A DNA stretch of 64,000 nucleotides from Paraniabella defluvii (GCA_019316985.1 CP079215.1:4774001-4838000), one strand, 5' to 3'. Shown: positions 9,955-21,292, numbered from the stretch's first letter. Program-made: numbers and translations. The notes: generated by a model from the letters alone, not told the origin.

Positions 9955-12143
9955 TTACGGTTCTATTACCCACCAGGAATAGGAGTCGGGCTGTAAGGTA
10001 ACTTTAATAGTTGCCTCATAATCCCGGTTGAGAACATAGGTTTTTGTGATCCCTTCTTTTTCGCGTATCCGCGCCGTTTGTGTAAGCCCGGTGTAATACA
10101 ATGGTATTTTAATGTTTTTTCAATCTTTTGATCGGTAGGATTATAAAGCATCATCAATCCCCTGGTTTTTAATGTTGGATTTACATGCAGAACTCCATCC
10201 CAGTCGCGCCCATCTGCGCGGCGAAGATGTACAATGCCGGAATTAAGGATGTCCCGGTATCGCTTATACCAGTTAATAACTTTCACCACTACAGCCCTGG
10301 TAGTGTCGTTATCATACAGGCGCGGGCCACGATAGCAGGCCTGTACACCTGCGCCATAATACTGCATCATGAGTTGCTCATAATCGGGTAAATGTTCATG
10401 CAGTGGTTCCAGTATAGCTTCTGGACCGCCGCCCTGGTAACGGGTCAGGGGTATAAATCCCCAACCCATAGAAGGCAGTTTATCCCAGGTGCCATCATAA
10501 ATGTTCTGCCGGTTCAATATCTTCTGGTTGCTGCGTGGTAAACTGAAATTTACTTCACGATATCCCAGTGCGATTTTATTAGTACCATCTAAAAAATACC
10601 AATCGGGCGCATTAATATAAATGCCACGTTTGTTGAGCCATTGGTATAGCTCTTTTTGTATTTCCATCTGCCGCCATTGGCTATCATCTAGTCCTTTGTG
10701 TCCGGGATGAGTGACGGAAGCGCAGCGGTCGCCGGGATATGGACCATCGTTTTCCCAGATATCAAAACCGGTATGCGTAAAAAGGCTTTTATTTTGTCCC
10801 TGTAGCCGAGTCCCCAATAGCTGCCAAAACAGGGCGCATTGCCAAAAAATGCACCGCCCGGTTTGCCGGTGCGTGCATCGATCACATCGTCGGCATCGCT
10901 TATTTTCCGGGAGCTGAACAGGAGTAACCTCCTATTTTTATTTTCTTACCATGTGCATAATCTGCCAGACTTTTCCAGCGTAATAAATTTTCATTTGAAG
11001 TATCTTCCATGTTAATATGGCTTCCGAAGCTTAATATCACTGCTTCATAGCCCGTATTAGAGCATTGGTCAATCGCCTTTTTACCTCTTCATCTGTTTTA
11101 CTAACGAGGTGCATAAAAATAGGATTGCCGGTGGTCCAGGGTGCAATAGTGCGATACATTTGCTGTACTGATAAACCACGCCTTTCCCGGTCATAGCTAT
11201 CCATGGCCAGCTCGTAAGTTCTTATCGAAGTAAAGCGCTCTCCGGGCTTCATATCCAAACCCGGCGCATGTTCGGGGTATACTTCCAGCAGGCAGGGTGT
11301 TTGATAATCATAGTTTACCTGTGAAGTATAAGTGGTATCGGTTTTCCAGTGCGTAGTTTGATCGCTGAGGTCGTAACGCATGGCATTGTTAAAGGCATAA
11401 TTGCTTTCAAGATATAATCCCAGGGGCTTTTTCATTTGCTCTGGTTTGCCTACTACGGCGCTTTGTTCTTCCACCATACCCAATATCTCATTTACAACAC
11501 GATCTAAGCGTATCGGGTTGCCCGAACCATTTTCCAGGCTCAGCCATTTGCAGATAAGGGGTAAGCCATCATATAGTTCATAATTAACAGTTACCATGAT
11601 CCCTTTTAGTACCGGCAATGCAGACATGTAATGAAACTGAACCAGCTTACCGGTAGCGGCTTTATGGTTGGCTGCCCATACTTTAGATAGAGGATTCAGG
11701 TAAGGAGGCAACTCTTTTACCTCATAACGCAGCAGCTGGAAATCGTTGTCGCTCTTCGTAAAGTTATCAACCCATGCGGGAAGGAGATAGGCGTTTTCTT
11801 TTTGTCCGTATAAGCCGCCTATATGATAGGAGCGCCCGTTAATGGTTACTATGGCTTCAGGCTTTACCGAACGCAACAATTGCTGCCCCGTACTCATATT
11901 GGTATAGTCGGTACAAGCCGTATTAGGAGTCATCCGGAAAACTCTTTTTACCAATCCATTATATAATACAAGATCTTTTTTATCAGGAGTAAGGTATGCA
12001 GCAGCTTTTTGTGTTACCGGATAGAGCAGCCAGTCTTTCTGATATAACCCCGGCATGTCGCTCCACACCGGCAATGGCTGCTGGCCACGAATAAGGGCAT
12101 TGCAGCATACAAATAAAAAGCAAAATAAAAGGGATCTTTTCAT
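9955..12143 (-). CDS. Alpha-galactosidase-like glycoside hydrolase (secreted)
   Basis: About 730 residues across several frameshifts, matching the Bacteroidota family usually labelled alpha-galactosidase. It starts MKRSLLFCFLFVCCNALIRG (signal peptide), then PVWSDMPGLYQKDWLLYPVT. A beta-rich N-terminal domain follows (VQFHYMSALPVLKGIMVTVN, LDRVVNEILGMVEEQSAVVG), then a barrel domain: YEAVILSFGSHINMEDTS, GKPGGAFFGNAPCFGSYWG, HTGFDIWENDGPYPGD and APDWYFLDGTNKIALGYREV. The C-terminal sandwich ends IKVTLQPDSYSWVVIEP. The ENDG Asp is a candidate catalytic residue by analogy with clan GH-D, which is an inference. The frame slips near 11040, 10925, 10830 and 10115. It could act on alpha-galactosyl side chains. 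An upstream Met at 12164 is possible but would extend the signal peptide. Confidence 0.78.
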
Positions 12144-12262
12144 GGCAATTGTTGGGTTTAACAAATATACCTGTTTTAGTTACACTTCGTTGCTACCGGT
12201 TTAAATACACCGGCCTGTTTAAAAATAATGAAAGTTGTATCTTAAAGGAAAAATAACCATAA

Positions 12263-12930
12263 ATGCAAGATCTTAAAACTCACAGACTGGATGAAGGAAT
12301 AAAAAAATATGCTATAGTTTAATTCCGGCGCTTATTGCCTTTTTCGCGTTATGCCAGCTAACGGTTAACGCCCGCGTGATCATTGCATGGGATGTTTTTA
12401 GCCTGACCTTGTTGTTGTTTTACTGGACCCTGTTTTTTAAAACAGATGAAAACAAATTACCGCATATTGTGGCCACGGAAGATGAGGGTGTAAAGATTAT
12501 TTTCTCCATTGTGCTGGTAGCCGTATGTATAAGTTTCCTGGGTGTTTTATTGTTATACCAGAACCAGGTAGATGCGCCCAGGCATAAGCTGCTACAAACA
12601 TTTATTTCCCTATCGGCGATAGTATGTTCGTGGAGTTTGTTACACACCATTTTTACTACCCGGTATGCAGATCTCTACTTTAAGAATCGCAGGCAGGGAA
12701 ACCGGGAAAATGCCTCTGAAGCCCTGATGTTTCCCTCACCCGAAAAGCCCGATTACCTGGATTTTGCGTATTTTTCCTTTGTGATTGGTATGACTTTTCA
12801 GGTATCTGATGTTCAGATCAATTCAAAAACCATCCGGCGATTTGTATTGTTGCATAGCCTGATCTCTTTTGCGTTTAATACCGTTATTGTAGCACTTACC
12901 ATTAACCTGGCCGTTGGGGCGGCTAAATAA
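12263..12930 (+). CDS. DUF1345 family membrane protein
   Basis: About 222 residues, starting MQDLKTHRLDEGIKK at 12263 and continuing, after a lost base in the A7 run near 12300, as ICYSLIPALIAFFALCQL. It has four or five transmembrane helices (VFSLTLLLFYWTLFF, IIFSIVLVAVCISFLGVLLL, LQTFISLSAIVCSWSLLH, RFVLLHSLISFAFNTVIVAL) and the DUF1345 signature around the last loops: SLLHTIFTTRYADLYF, PDYLDFAYFSFVIGMTFQVS and DVQINSKTIRR. The function of DUF1345 is unknown. It stands alone, divergent from the hydrolase and convergent with the VOC gene. Confidence 0.85.
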
Positions 12931-12987
12931 AGTACAAATGCGTTTGACAGGTAATATACGTGAGCGCTGTTGGTACAATAACCAGCA

Positions 12988-13374
12988 TTACATATAAAAC
13001 ACATTGAATTTATGACCGTCAGGATCAGCAAAGACAAATCCGTAGTACCCGGCTCCGAAAGCTTCGGGTTTCGAAACTACTAAGCCACCGGCATCTTCCA
13101 CGGCAGCTGCCCAATCATCCACCTCTTCCTTACTCTCTGCAGAAAGGGTAAAAATGATTTCGTTGCCGGCTTCTGTGTTTATAATCGAACCTTTGATATT
13201 GGGTTCAAGTACATCTTTCAGGAAGAAATGAATAATAAAATTGTCTTCACCAAAGAAAAAGCTGGTTAACTGATCGGTTGCGCCATTTTGTTTAAATCCG
13301 AGCTGGGTATAAAATTGAGTGGTTTTTTCCAGATCCCGAACGCTGAAATTGGCCCATATTTTTTTTGTTTTCAT
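12988..13374 (-). CDS. VOC (glyoxalase/bleomycin resistance/dioxygenase) family protein
   Basis: An unbroken 128-residue protein with the VOC beta-alpha-beta-beta-beta pattern: KIWANFSVRDLEKTTQFYTQ at the start, NFIIHFFLK in the middle and FGAGYYGFVFADPDGHKFNV at the end. It is cytoplasmic. VOC proteins of this small type include metal-dependent lyases, dioxygenases and drug-binding proteins. The Asp-Pro-Asp-Gly-His turn is typical of the lactoylglutathione lyase-like and PhnB-like members. The substrate cannot be told. It is transcribed toward DUF1345 with a 57-base gap. Confidence 0.88.
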   Translation of the reverse strand: MKTKKIWANFSVRDLEKTTQFYTQLGFKQNGATDQLTSFFFGEDNFIIHFFLKDVLEPNIKGSIINTEAGNEIIFTLSAESKEEVDDWAAAVEDAGGLVVSKPEAFGAGYYGFVFADPDGHKFNVFYM

Positions 13375-13578
13375 ATAAGAAGATTTGGTACGCTGTATAA
13401 CTTGGAATCAATAAAGTATTTTAATAAAAGATTGTAAATAATACTGCTTCCTCTAAGATAAATTATGCGTTAAGAATAGATACAACTGTTGTTTTTTTTT
13501 TGTTGGTTTTTTTATTTGGCATCTTTATTGAATATAGTCAACCAGAACCTTAATCCTTAGAAAATTAATCCGTTAACT

Positions 13579-13635
13579 ATGAAGCCCAAGGTTAATGTTG
13601 TGGGTCGGGTAATGCAAACCGTATTGTTTGATTAA
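13579..13635 (+). CDS. Possible 18-residue peptide gene or small RNA
   Basis: ATG at 13579 opens MKPKVNVVGRVMQTVLFD and closes with TAA at 13633. A strong intrinsic terminator follows 19 bases later, with no larger gene before it on this strand, so a short independent transcript looks likely. Upstream is an AT-rich tract with T-runs (13490-13535) that could hold a promoter, but I see no perfect TAnnTTTG box. I cannot tell a leader peptide from a non-coding RNA, and the match to a real coding gene is uncertain. Confidence 0.35.
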   Translation: MKPKVNVVGRVMQTVLFD

Positions 13636-13654
13636 TCAACAATTACTGAAGTGA

Positions 13655-13680
13655 AGCGGACTTTGTCCGCTTTTTTTTTT
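13655..13680 (+). terminator. Strong intrinsic terminator
   Basis: AGCGGAC and GTCCGCT pair perfectly around TTT, followed by a run of ten T. It is the best terminator in the window. It has no annotated full-size gene upstream on this strand, which points to a small transcript starting around 13500-13570. Confidence 0.85.
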
Positions 13681-13744
13681 AACAGGCATGTCCGCTTTTA
13701 TATAGATTTGATAAAACTGCCAGCCGGTGCGGTCAAAAAGACGC

Positions 13745-14500
13745 CTATTCCTGTTGCTGCAGTGCTTCAGCATGTTGAATTATTTCTTTCTCCTTTTTTA
13801 AGGCAGTACGCACCGCAGCCTTTAAAAGCTGCCATTTGCCGGCAGCTTTTTTTCAGCACCAATACCTCTTTCTTTTCATTAGTGATCAGGCAAAGATCGG
13901 GGCATCGTCAGACTTGTAAAAGTCAAAATGGTAGGATGTATTTCCGATTATGGTATCGGCACTCATCTCCTCCGGTACCTGCTCGTCAATTGTAGGAGAT
14001 ATGTCTTTTTCGCCGGACGAGGCGTTTTACCGTCCCGGGAGGCCTTCAGCTTCACCTTTTTGGGGTCGTAGCCGGGTACCATCAGGCTGATCGTTCTGCT
14101 CAAATCGCCTCCCAGCACATCTTCTTCCACTACGAATTTGTCCTTAAATTTTTGGATCAGGGTTCCTCCCGATGTTTTCTTAATAATAAACCTTCCTTCA
14201 ACTTTTTACCTTCCAGGATGAATGAAAAGGATTTTTCTTTTACTCCTTTTTTCAGTTTGGCTTCTGCGGCCGCTTTATCATCTCCTTTGTTCACGGTGTA
14301 GGTTCCCCTGTCATACACCTGTTTTTAGGAATATCCCTGGGTGCTATATCTCTTAGCCGGGTAATCTTGCGTGCAAAACGGTTGTCCCGGGTAGGCGGAT
14401 AATAACTCCACCAACAGTAGTATATACTACCTACTTCCAGGCATATATGAAATTCCTTTGCATTAGGCTGATATATGACGAATAACGGGAGGTCTTTCAT
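13745..14500 (-). CDS. LigD-type 3'-phosphoesterase (PE) domain protein, stand-alone
   Basis: A damaged gene for a protein of about 200-250 residues. It begins MKDLPLFVIYQPNAKEFH, like the start of the DNA ligase D 3'-phosphoesterase domain (xFVIQxHxAxxxHYDFRLE). Later pieces include DRGTYTVNKGDDKAAAEAKL, KSFSFILEGKKLKGRFIIKK, KDKFVVEEDVLGGDLSRTI and VPGYDPKKVKLKAS. PE domains heal 3' ends in bacterial non-homologous end joining and are also found alone. No ligase or polymerase domain and no Ku gene is nearby. Several frames are used, and the 3' end is unsure: one frame stops at 13886, while another continues as CLITNEKKEVLVLK and AAGKWQLLKAAVRTALKKEK to 13745. Confidence 0.65.
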
Positions 14501-14720
14501 GATTCTCTATGCAATTTTTATTGTTCATCCTAGACCCGAACAAGAACTATTCCACAGCTGCCCGGAAAGATGATAACTAAATTTTAATCCTTTTTGCAAC
14601 CAGGAGCTGCGAAGTTGGTGGGTGAGTAAAAGCCTGGTCGCAACGTTTTAGTTAGGCATCTTATGCCTGTAGGTTTGATAATTTTAATATATTGCCTCGG
14701 CTACAATAAACAAATCAAAG

Positions 14721-14952
14721 ATGTATAAAACAGTAGCGCGTAGTCTCATCGACATAAAGATCTACCCGAAGATGAATGTGATGATTTGTGGATGCTTCTT
14801 CTGAATGGAGATGAACTGGCAGATATGCTACAAATGAAGTACTGACGCTTATTGGTATGGCTAACCTGCTTTTCTGCAGTACTTTATTGGCCCGGGTGTA
14901 CAAAAATATATGCCCCGGCTATGACACCGGCTATGCCATTAAAAGCATCTGA
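14721..14952 (+). CDS. Possible small protein (frameshifted)
   Basis: A tentative gene of about 77 codons. ATG at 14721 opens MYKTVARS, and with small frame corrections the sequence reads KDLPEDECDDLWMLLLNGDE, LADMLQMK, then VLTLIGMANLLFCSTLLARV and YKNICPGYDTGYAIKSI before a stop at 14950. The acidic first half and hydrophobic middle look protein-like, but I recognise no family. It could be chance. The next gene runs toward it from the other strand. Confidence 0.25.
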
Positions 14953-14959
14953 AGAGCTA

Positions 14960-15561
14960 TCATGCTTCGCCGTTCCATTCGTTGTAGAACCGGTTTAGGA
15001 AAGATTCCAGGTAAAGATGCCGGTCGAGGGCGATCTCTTTGCCTGTTGCTGTATTCATCAGTTCTTTTAGCTTCAGCAGTTTATCGTAAAAGTGCTGAAT
15101 GGTTGTTTGTTCCGGCTGGTGCGGGTTGTAGATCTCCCGTTGCCGGCTGCCGCCAAACGCAAAACCCGGGCCAACCCGATAGCGCCGATGGCATCGAGCC
15201 GGTCTGCATCCTGTACAATCATGGCTTCCATGCTTTCTGCAATTTTGCCTTTGCTGAAGGAAACCTGTGAAACAATGGTTATTACCTTACGAATTGTATC
15301 AGCCGGGATACTGAGTGCGCTCAGGATACCGGTAATCTGCTCTTCAGATCTGTCTACGCCGTTATTCAGCTTATGGTCGCCCACGTCGTGCAGCCAGGCG
15401 GCCAGTTCGGTTAAAAACAGGTCGGCATTTTCCTCGCGGGCTATTCTCAATGCTGTTTTAACCACTCTTTCCAGGTGAAAATAATCATGCCCTGTTCCCT
15501 CGCCTGAAAATTCCCGGTAAACAAAACTTCTGACTGCTTCTAAAATTTGCTGCTGGTTCAT
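14960..15561 (-). CDS. HD domain phosphohydrolase
   Basis: About 200 residues with one frameshift near 15155. HD-superfamily metal ligands are visible: GTGHDYFHLERVVKTALRI supplies the first His, LAAWLHDVGDHKL the HD pair, and VQDADRLDAIGAIGLARV the late Asp. The correct C-terminus reads AFGGSRQREIYNPHQPEQTT, then HFYDKLLKLKELMNT and FLNRFYNEWNGEA. The pattern fits the YedJ-like small HD hydrolases that cleave phosphate esters, possibly nucleotides. It is cytoplasmic and stands between the possible small gene and the sulfatase. Confidence 0.87.
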
Positions 15562-15621
15562 AGGCAGTAAAGATAATGATGCGCTCCGCTATTATATATT
15601 ATGTTACGCCAGTAACATTTT

Positions 15622-17163
15622 TTAACGATCCAGTAAATAACCTTTTTCTTTTTCCTTTTGAAGTGCAATTTTAAAGGAAGCAACTTTCGACGGCTCCTGG
15701 TTTGCAAGATTGCGGGTTTCAGCAACGTCTTTTTTAAATGGTACAGCTGGTCAACAGGGGCATTGCCTGACTGAGTTCGGGTTAACTCATAAAACGGTGG
15801 AGCTGCATTAGGCGCAATATATTTCCATTCGCCATCTGAAATAGAAAGCGATGTTGACGACGCTATGATATACTGCCGTCCTTTTTGTCTGAACCCAGTA
15901 GGGCGCTTAATTGATCCTGGCTGTCTACAGGCCGTGGCAGCGTTGATTGCTGGCCCGTCAGCGCTGCGAAAGAAGCCAGCAGGTCAACCTGCGAAAACAG
16001 GGCATCTGATATCCCGGGTTTTACCTGCCAGGGCCAGCTTACGATAAACGGAACCCTGGTGCCCGCTTCAAAATTGCTGTATTTGCCACCTCTTACATGC
16101 AATGGTCCCCACGGCTTATGATCTCCCAGCAATGCCTCGGCCTTATCCTGGTAGCCATCGTCTATTACAGGCCCGTTATCACTGCTTAAAATAATAAGTG
16201 TATTATCCAGTAATTGAAGCTCTTCAAGCGCTTTTACAATTGTACCCACCGTCCAGTCAAACTGAAGAATTGCATCGCCGCGAAAGCCCATGCCACTTTT
16301 GCCCGCAAACCGGGGATGCGGGTACCGGGGTACATGAATGTCGTTGGTGCCAACATATAGAAAGAATCCTTTGCGGGCGTTCGACTTAATAAAATGAACT
16401 GCCCGGGCAGCTATAGTGTCGGCTATAAATTCGTCCTGCCATAATGCAGTACCTCCGCCTTTCATATAACCGATGCGTGAGATGCCGTTAACAATGGCCT
16501 GGTTATGGCCATGATTTTCCGAGGGCTTTAATTTGGTAAGCAGTTCGGGATGATCCTTGCCTAACGGCTCGCCGGGGAAAGGGTCTTTATAGCTCACGGC
16601 AATGGGTGCCAAGGGATCATAATTAGCCACTCTTTGATTTTCGACCCAAACGCAGGGTACCCGGTCGCCGGTCGCCGCCAGGAAGGAATAATCAAAACCT
16701 ATATCTGCCGGACCGGGTGTAATAAAGCCATTCCAATCCTGGGATCCTTGCCTGTCGCCTAAGCCCAGGTGCCATTTGCCAATAGCGCCGGTGGTATAAC
16801 CGGCTGCTTTAAACATATCAGCCATTGTAAACTGTTCTGGCCGTATCACCATGCCTGCATCACCGGTAGCGATGCCGGTTCCTTTCCTGCGCCAGTTATA
16901 CTCTCCTGTAAAAATTGAGTAGCGCGATGGGGTACAGGTGGATGCCGTAGTATGCGCATCCCTGAACACTAATCCACGCTTGGCAAGTTGGTCTATATGA
17001 GGGTGCTGATTTTCTGTGCCCCATAGCAACTTAAATCGCCATATCCTACGTCGTCGCCGATAATCATTATAACATTTTGAGGCTTACTGCCGGGCTGGCT
17101 ATGGGAATGATAGGATTGCAGAAGCGCAATAGCCAGGATAATGGGTTTGATTTTTTGTATCAT
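15622..17163 (-). CDS. Sulfatase (type I, formylglycine-dependent), secreted
   Basis: About 510 residues over two or three frameshifts. The signal peptide MIQKIKPIILAIALLQSYHS starts at 17163. It is followed by PQNVIMIIGDDVGYGDLSCY, where the DD pair binds calcium. The activation site CTPSR, around residue 80 in TASTCTPSRYSIFTGEY, is the cysteine-type sulfatase signature whose Cys becomes formylglycine. Further blocks are GKWHLG, GFDYSFLAATGDRVP and LIILSSDNGPVIDDGY. The end reads FKIALQKEKEKGYLLDR. It would remove sulfate esters from a glycan or aryl substrate in the periplasm. A maturase (FGE/anSME) is not in the window. Frame slips lie near 17020 and 15870. Confidence 0.9.
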
Positions 17164-17500
17164 ATAATAAGGACTCGTGATATTGATTAATAATCTTTTG
17201 ATCCTATTGTTACCCTGTTAAGGGCGTAGGCAAGGCATATAAGAACAAATGTAAGCGTAAATATTGCTTCCGGCCTGCCCGGGACAAATGCAAACGGTTG
17301 CGCTTATTGTTGGGGCAAAACCCGTTTACAAATGATTAGCAGGCAGCAGCGGCACTATCTTCCATTTTGAAATATTACCAGGGAGAGAGTAGTGCTATTG
17401 AAGAATATAAATTTCACCGAATGGTGAAAGCTTGCTCCTTATTGTTTAATTTTACTGCCTGAAAATTGACAAAGTTGTCAAAAAAAACTGCGATCCATTA
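17164..17500. other. Divergent intergenic region with a palindrome
   Basis: 337 bases between the sulfatase (-) and the outer-membrane barrel gene (+). A minus-strand -7-like box TACATTTG (plus-strand CAAATGTA, 17246-17253) could serve the sulfatase. TTGACAA-AG-TTGTCAA (17466-17481) is a perfect palindrome 19 bases before the barrel gene start and could be an operator. No coding gene is seen. Confidence 0.45.
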
Positions 17501-20234
17501 ATGTTGTATAAATATTTTTTCCTGACCCTGGCGCTAATCATCAGTTCCAACCTGTGTATATGGGCACAAAAAGCGTCTATCGCCGGAACCGTAAAAGATA
17601 CCAGTTCGGGCATCAATCTGGTTAATGCCAGTGTAGTATTGCTTAATGCCAATGACTCTTTTATCCTGAAAGATACCCGTGTGGATAAGGAGGGCCGGTT
17701 TTCTTTTCAAAATCTGCCAGATACCGGCCGGTATATTTTATTCTTTACCTATCCCCGTTATGTAGATTACTCGCATAAAGTGGATATGAAAAGCAGTAGT
17801 AATGGTATCCTGAAAATGAATAACATAAGTTTGATACCTAAAGAAAAGCTACTGGAACAGGTAATCGTTTCTTCGAAAGCTGCGGCTATAAAGATCAAGG
17901 GCGATACTACGGAATATGTGGCAGATAGCTTCCGCGTTCAGCCTAATGCATCAGTAGAAGACCTGCTGAGGGAATTGCCCGGATTACAAATCGATCAGTT
18001 TGGCAATATCACGGCGCAGGGACAAAGGGTTAAAAAGGTTTTAGTAGATGGCGAGGAGTTCTTTAGTGATGATCCCACGCTGGTGACCAGGAACCTGCGG
18101 GCCGATATGATCGACAAAGTACAGGTGTTTGATAAGAAATCTGATGCCGCTGCCTTTACAGGAATAGAAGACGGGGTCAGAGATAAGACCATTAACCTGA
18201 AAATTAAAGAAGATAAGAATCATGGAATGTTTGGTAAGGCAGAAGCCGGTGCGGGTACCCACGGGCGTTATAATGCACAGGGTGTTGTGAATCTTTTAAA
18301 GGAAAAAGAAGGATGTCTGCCTACGGAACTGTAAGTAATATTGGAAGAACCGGCCTGGGATCGGCAGACAAAGAAAAGATTGGCGATGATGAGGAGGGAG
18401 GAGAAAACTACTCGGGAAAAGGTTTGCCAAGAGCTGTATCCGGCGGTATACACTATGATAAAAAATGGAATGCTGATAAAGAATCTATTAACAGCAATTA
18501 CAAGTTCAATCTCCTGGATGTAGAGGGCGAAGAGGAAACGAATTCGCAAAATAATCTTCCCACAGGTATTATTCTGAGTAGTGCGCATAGCAACTTTAGC
18601 AATTCGGGTACCAATCATAAAGCAAATAGCAAATACATATTAAAATCAGATACTACTTCAACTTTTACAGTTTTTGCCGATGGCGCTGTTAACAACAGTA
18701 AGAACACTACCAACAGGAGTACCGCTAACCTGAGGGGAGACAGCAGCCGCTTATATGATAACATAAGTTCGGGTTTTAACGATTACGACCTGAATGCATT
18801 CAATGTGAACCTTTCGTGGGAGAAAAAGCTGAAAAAGTATGGCCGGACTGTTTCAATCTACTCGAAAAATAATTTTTCCAATGATGTGGCAAAAGGCGAG
18901 AGCAGGTCTAACAGTAATTTTTATGATGTAAATAATAATCAGGATAGTTCGGCAGTTCTGCATTTAAGAAGAAGCATGAATGACAACTGGCGTGCACTTA
19001 GCCTGAATATAAATTATACTGAACCTCTTACTTCCCGTTTATCACTGCTACTGAACTATACGCTTAATAACGAAGATAACCGGGATGATAAACGCTCCTT
19101 CAATCTGGTTGATCATCCGTTGGGCAATATTATCGATACCGCCTTTAGTACCCGGATGAACGCTTCTTTATGGGGCAACCAGGCCGGTGCTGCGCTAAAT
19201 TATGCGTACAAGAAAATGACGGTTAAAGTAGGCAATAATATAAAACTGGTGAATATCGATATCGCAGATATGTATGCTGTGTCAGAGTTAAGCCGGTCAT
19301 TTACTAACTGGTATCCCAGCGCCAGCTTCAATTATAAGTTTAGCAATTACAAGGCCATTAATGTCAGTTACAACGGTTCATCAATAAATCCGTCCCGCAA
19401 TCAACTGCTGCCTTTCAGGTATAACAATTCGCAGTTGATAACTTATTTGGCCAATACTGCTCTCGGGAACAGTTTCAACAACAGTTTGAACGGTTACTTT
19501 TATGCAAGCAAAATTGTAACCAACGTATATTATGGCGCTAACTTCAACTACACGCTTACATCAAACCCAATTACCCAGTCAATTCTTGTAGATCCGTCAG
19601 GCGCATATACCTACCGTTTTGTGAACATGGATGGCTATACCAATAACAGTTATTACCTGAACACCTATTATTCAAAAAAAAATAAAGGGTGTTGACATTC
19701 AAACCGGTGTGGGGTTAAACTTTAACGGAGGCGTCTCTTACAGCCCTATCAATAACGAGATCAACAGGCTTAATTATAATACTTCAGCGTTTGCGGTAGA
19801 ATTGCATAAAACCAAATTTAAAAGCTATACGGTATATCTTTTGGGCCAGGCCGGGTATACCGTTAACAAATCTTCCTGCAACCCGATACCAGGAACAATT
19901 ACTGGTTTTATACTTTTAACCCATCAGTGGATATTTATTTCATGAAGAAATTTCAATTGCATACAGATGCCAACTATCTCTGGCAGCAGAAAACGCAGGC
20001 CTTTGCCGACGATTTTAGCCGCACCATCTGGAATGCATGGGTAGGAAGAAGTTTCTTCAAAAATGATCAGCTTACTTTAAAATTGTCGTGCAACGATATT
20101 CTTAATGAAAACAATGGTTATGAAAGAACCGCAACCAATACCTTTTTCTCGGAAAACCGTTATACAACTATTCGCCCTTCTTTATGGTAGGTGCCACATG
20201 GAGCTTTACGAAGTTCAATAATCTTAAACAGTAA
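17501..20234 (+). CDS. TonB-dependent-type outer-membrane beta-barrel protein with carboxypeptidase-like N-domain
   Basis: About 910 residues across four frames. The signal peptide is MLYKYFFLTLALIISSNLCI. A CarboxypepD_reg-like domain follows (ASIAGTVKDTSSGINLVNAS, RFSFQNLPDTGRYILFF), then a plug-like region (VEDLLRELPGLQIDQFGNIT, KVLVDGEEFFSDDPTLVTRN, IDKVQVFDKKSDAAAF). The rest is a long barrel rich in N/Y/S strands that ends MVGATWSFTKFNNLKQ. The layout matches the Bacteroidota outer-membrane beta-barrel (OMP_b-brl_3) proteins. Frame slips are at 18298 (T4, needs T5), near 19690, near 19930 and at 20185. A GLPGLI gene follows, a common pairing. The ligand is unknown. Confidence 0.88.
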
Positions 20235-20278
20235 ACATAGGGGCATTGACCAACGACTAATTTTTCAAACAGCATCTC

Positions 20279-21145
20279 ATGAAAAGGATAATAATATTTT
20301 GCTTTCTTATAATGGCCTCCTGTTTTTCAAAGGCCCAATATGCCGCATTTGTAAAAAGTGGTAAAATACGCTACGACCGAAGTGTAAACACCTTTGCCGC
20401 GATGAATATATTTCTGCGTGAAACCAAACAGGTTCCGGAAGACCAGATTCCCGCATTTATGCAGAAGTACCGTACTACCGCGCCGCAGTTTTGGAAGGAT
20501 AGCTTTGATCTTTTTTCGACAGTAATCACAGCTTATATCAGCCCGTAAACCCTGATATTGATTTTTCCAAAACCTTTGCCATACCGGTGGCATACAAAAA
20601 CCAGGTATACAGCAACTTTAAAACAGCAGAAGTTACAACCCTGAAGCAAGCCTTTGAAAAGTCTTTTTTGTGAAAGATTCTTTGAAGAAAATTAAATGGA
20701 AACTTACCGACGAAACAAGAGAAATTGCCGGCTATCAATGTCACAGGGCTAATGCGCTGTTTTTGATTCCATTTATGTGGTGGCATTTTATACTGATGAA
20801 ATAATCACCAAAGCAGGGCCTGAATCTTTTAACGGCTTGCCGGGTATGATATTAGGGTTAGCTATTCCTCACCAGCATATTACCATTTTTGCCACCAGTG
20901 TTACCGGCTTTGATACGGCGCCGTCGCAGTGGAAACTGCCGGTGCAGGGTAAGAATATACCGACTAATAATAAAGAATTTAATGTAGTAACCTCCAAAAT
21001 GCTCAAAGATTTTAATCTAACCTCTCCTGGGTACAGTTCTTTATGGATTTGTAATGGTATCTCTTGCCGAAATGCCACATTGCTGTATCGATTTTTCAGA
21101 TTGTTGAAAAATATTCAAAAAAAAGAAATAATAATGGCTTGTTAG
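20279..21145 (+). CDS. GLPGLI family protein
   Basis: A secreted protein of about 280 residues in frameshifted pieces. It starts MKRIIIFCFLIMASCFSKAQ (signal peptide), with VKSGKIRYDRSVNTFAAM shortly after. The family-naming motif is present as ESFNGLPGMILGLAIP near 20825, next to YVVAFYTDEII. Members are typically encoded beside TonB-type barrels in Bacteroidota, and their function is unknown. The gene starts 44 bases after the barrel gene and is probably co-transcribed with it. The frame slips near 20545, 20670 and 20760. The 3' end is unsure: one frame stops at 21107, another at 21145. Confidence 0.82.
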
Positions 21146-21253
21146 CGGTGGTTTGTTTTAAAATAGTTTTGTATTCTGAATAATTTCTAATAGGAGTATT
21201 TTTTTCTTCGATAGTCTTTAAGCGGGCTCCAACCGTTGTCATTATTAAGCTTA

Positions 21254-21261
21254 TACATTTG
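21254..21261 (+). promoter_or_regulatory. Putative -7 box of pckG
   Basis: TACATTTG matches TAnnTTTG and lies 31 bases before the pckG start at 21293. A TTG is 15 bases upstream (21236-21238). Confidence 0.45.
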
Positions 21262-21292
21262 CAGCTTTCTTAAAATTCATTTGGAGCGCTAT

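Noticed and set aside
13651..13995. A 114-codon plus-strand frame
   Set aside because: It begins inside the strong terminator and is antisense to the LigD-type gene. Its composition is not protein-like.
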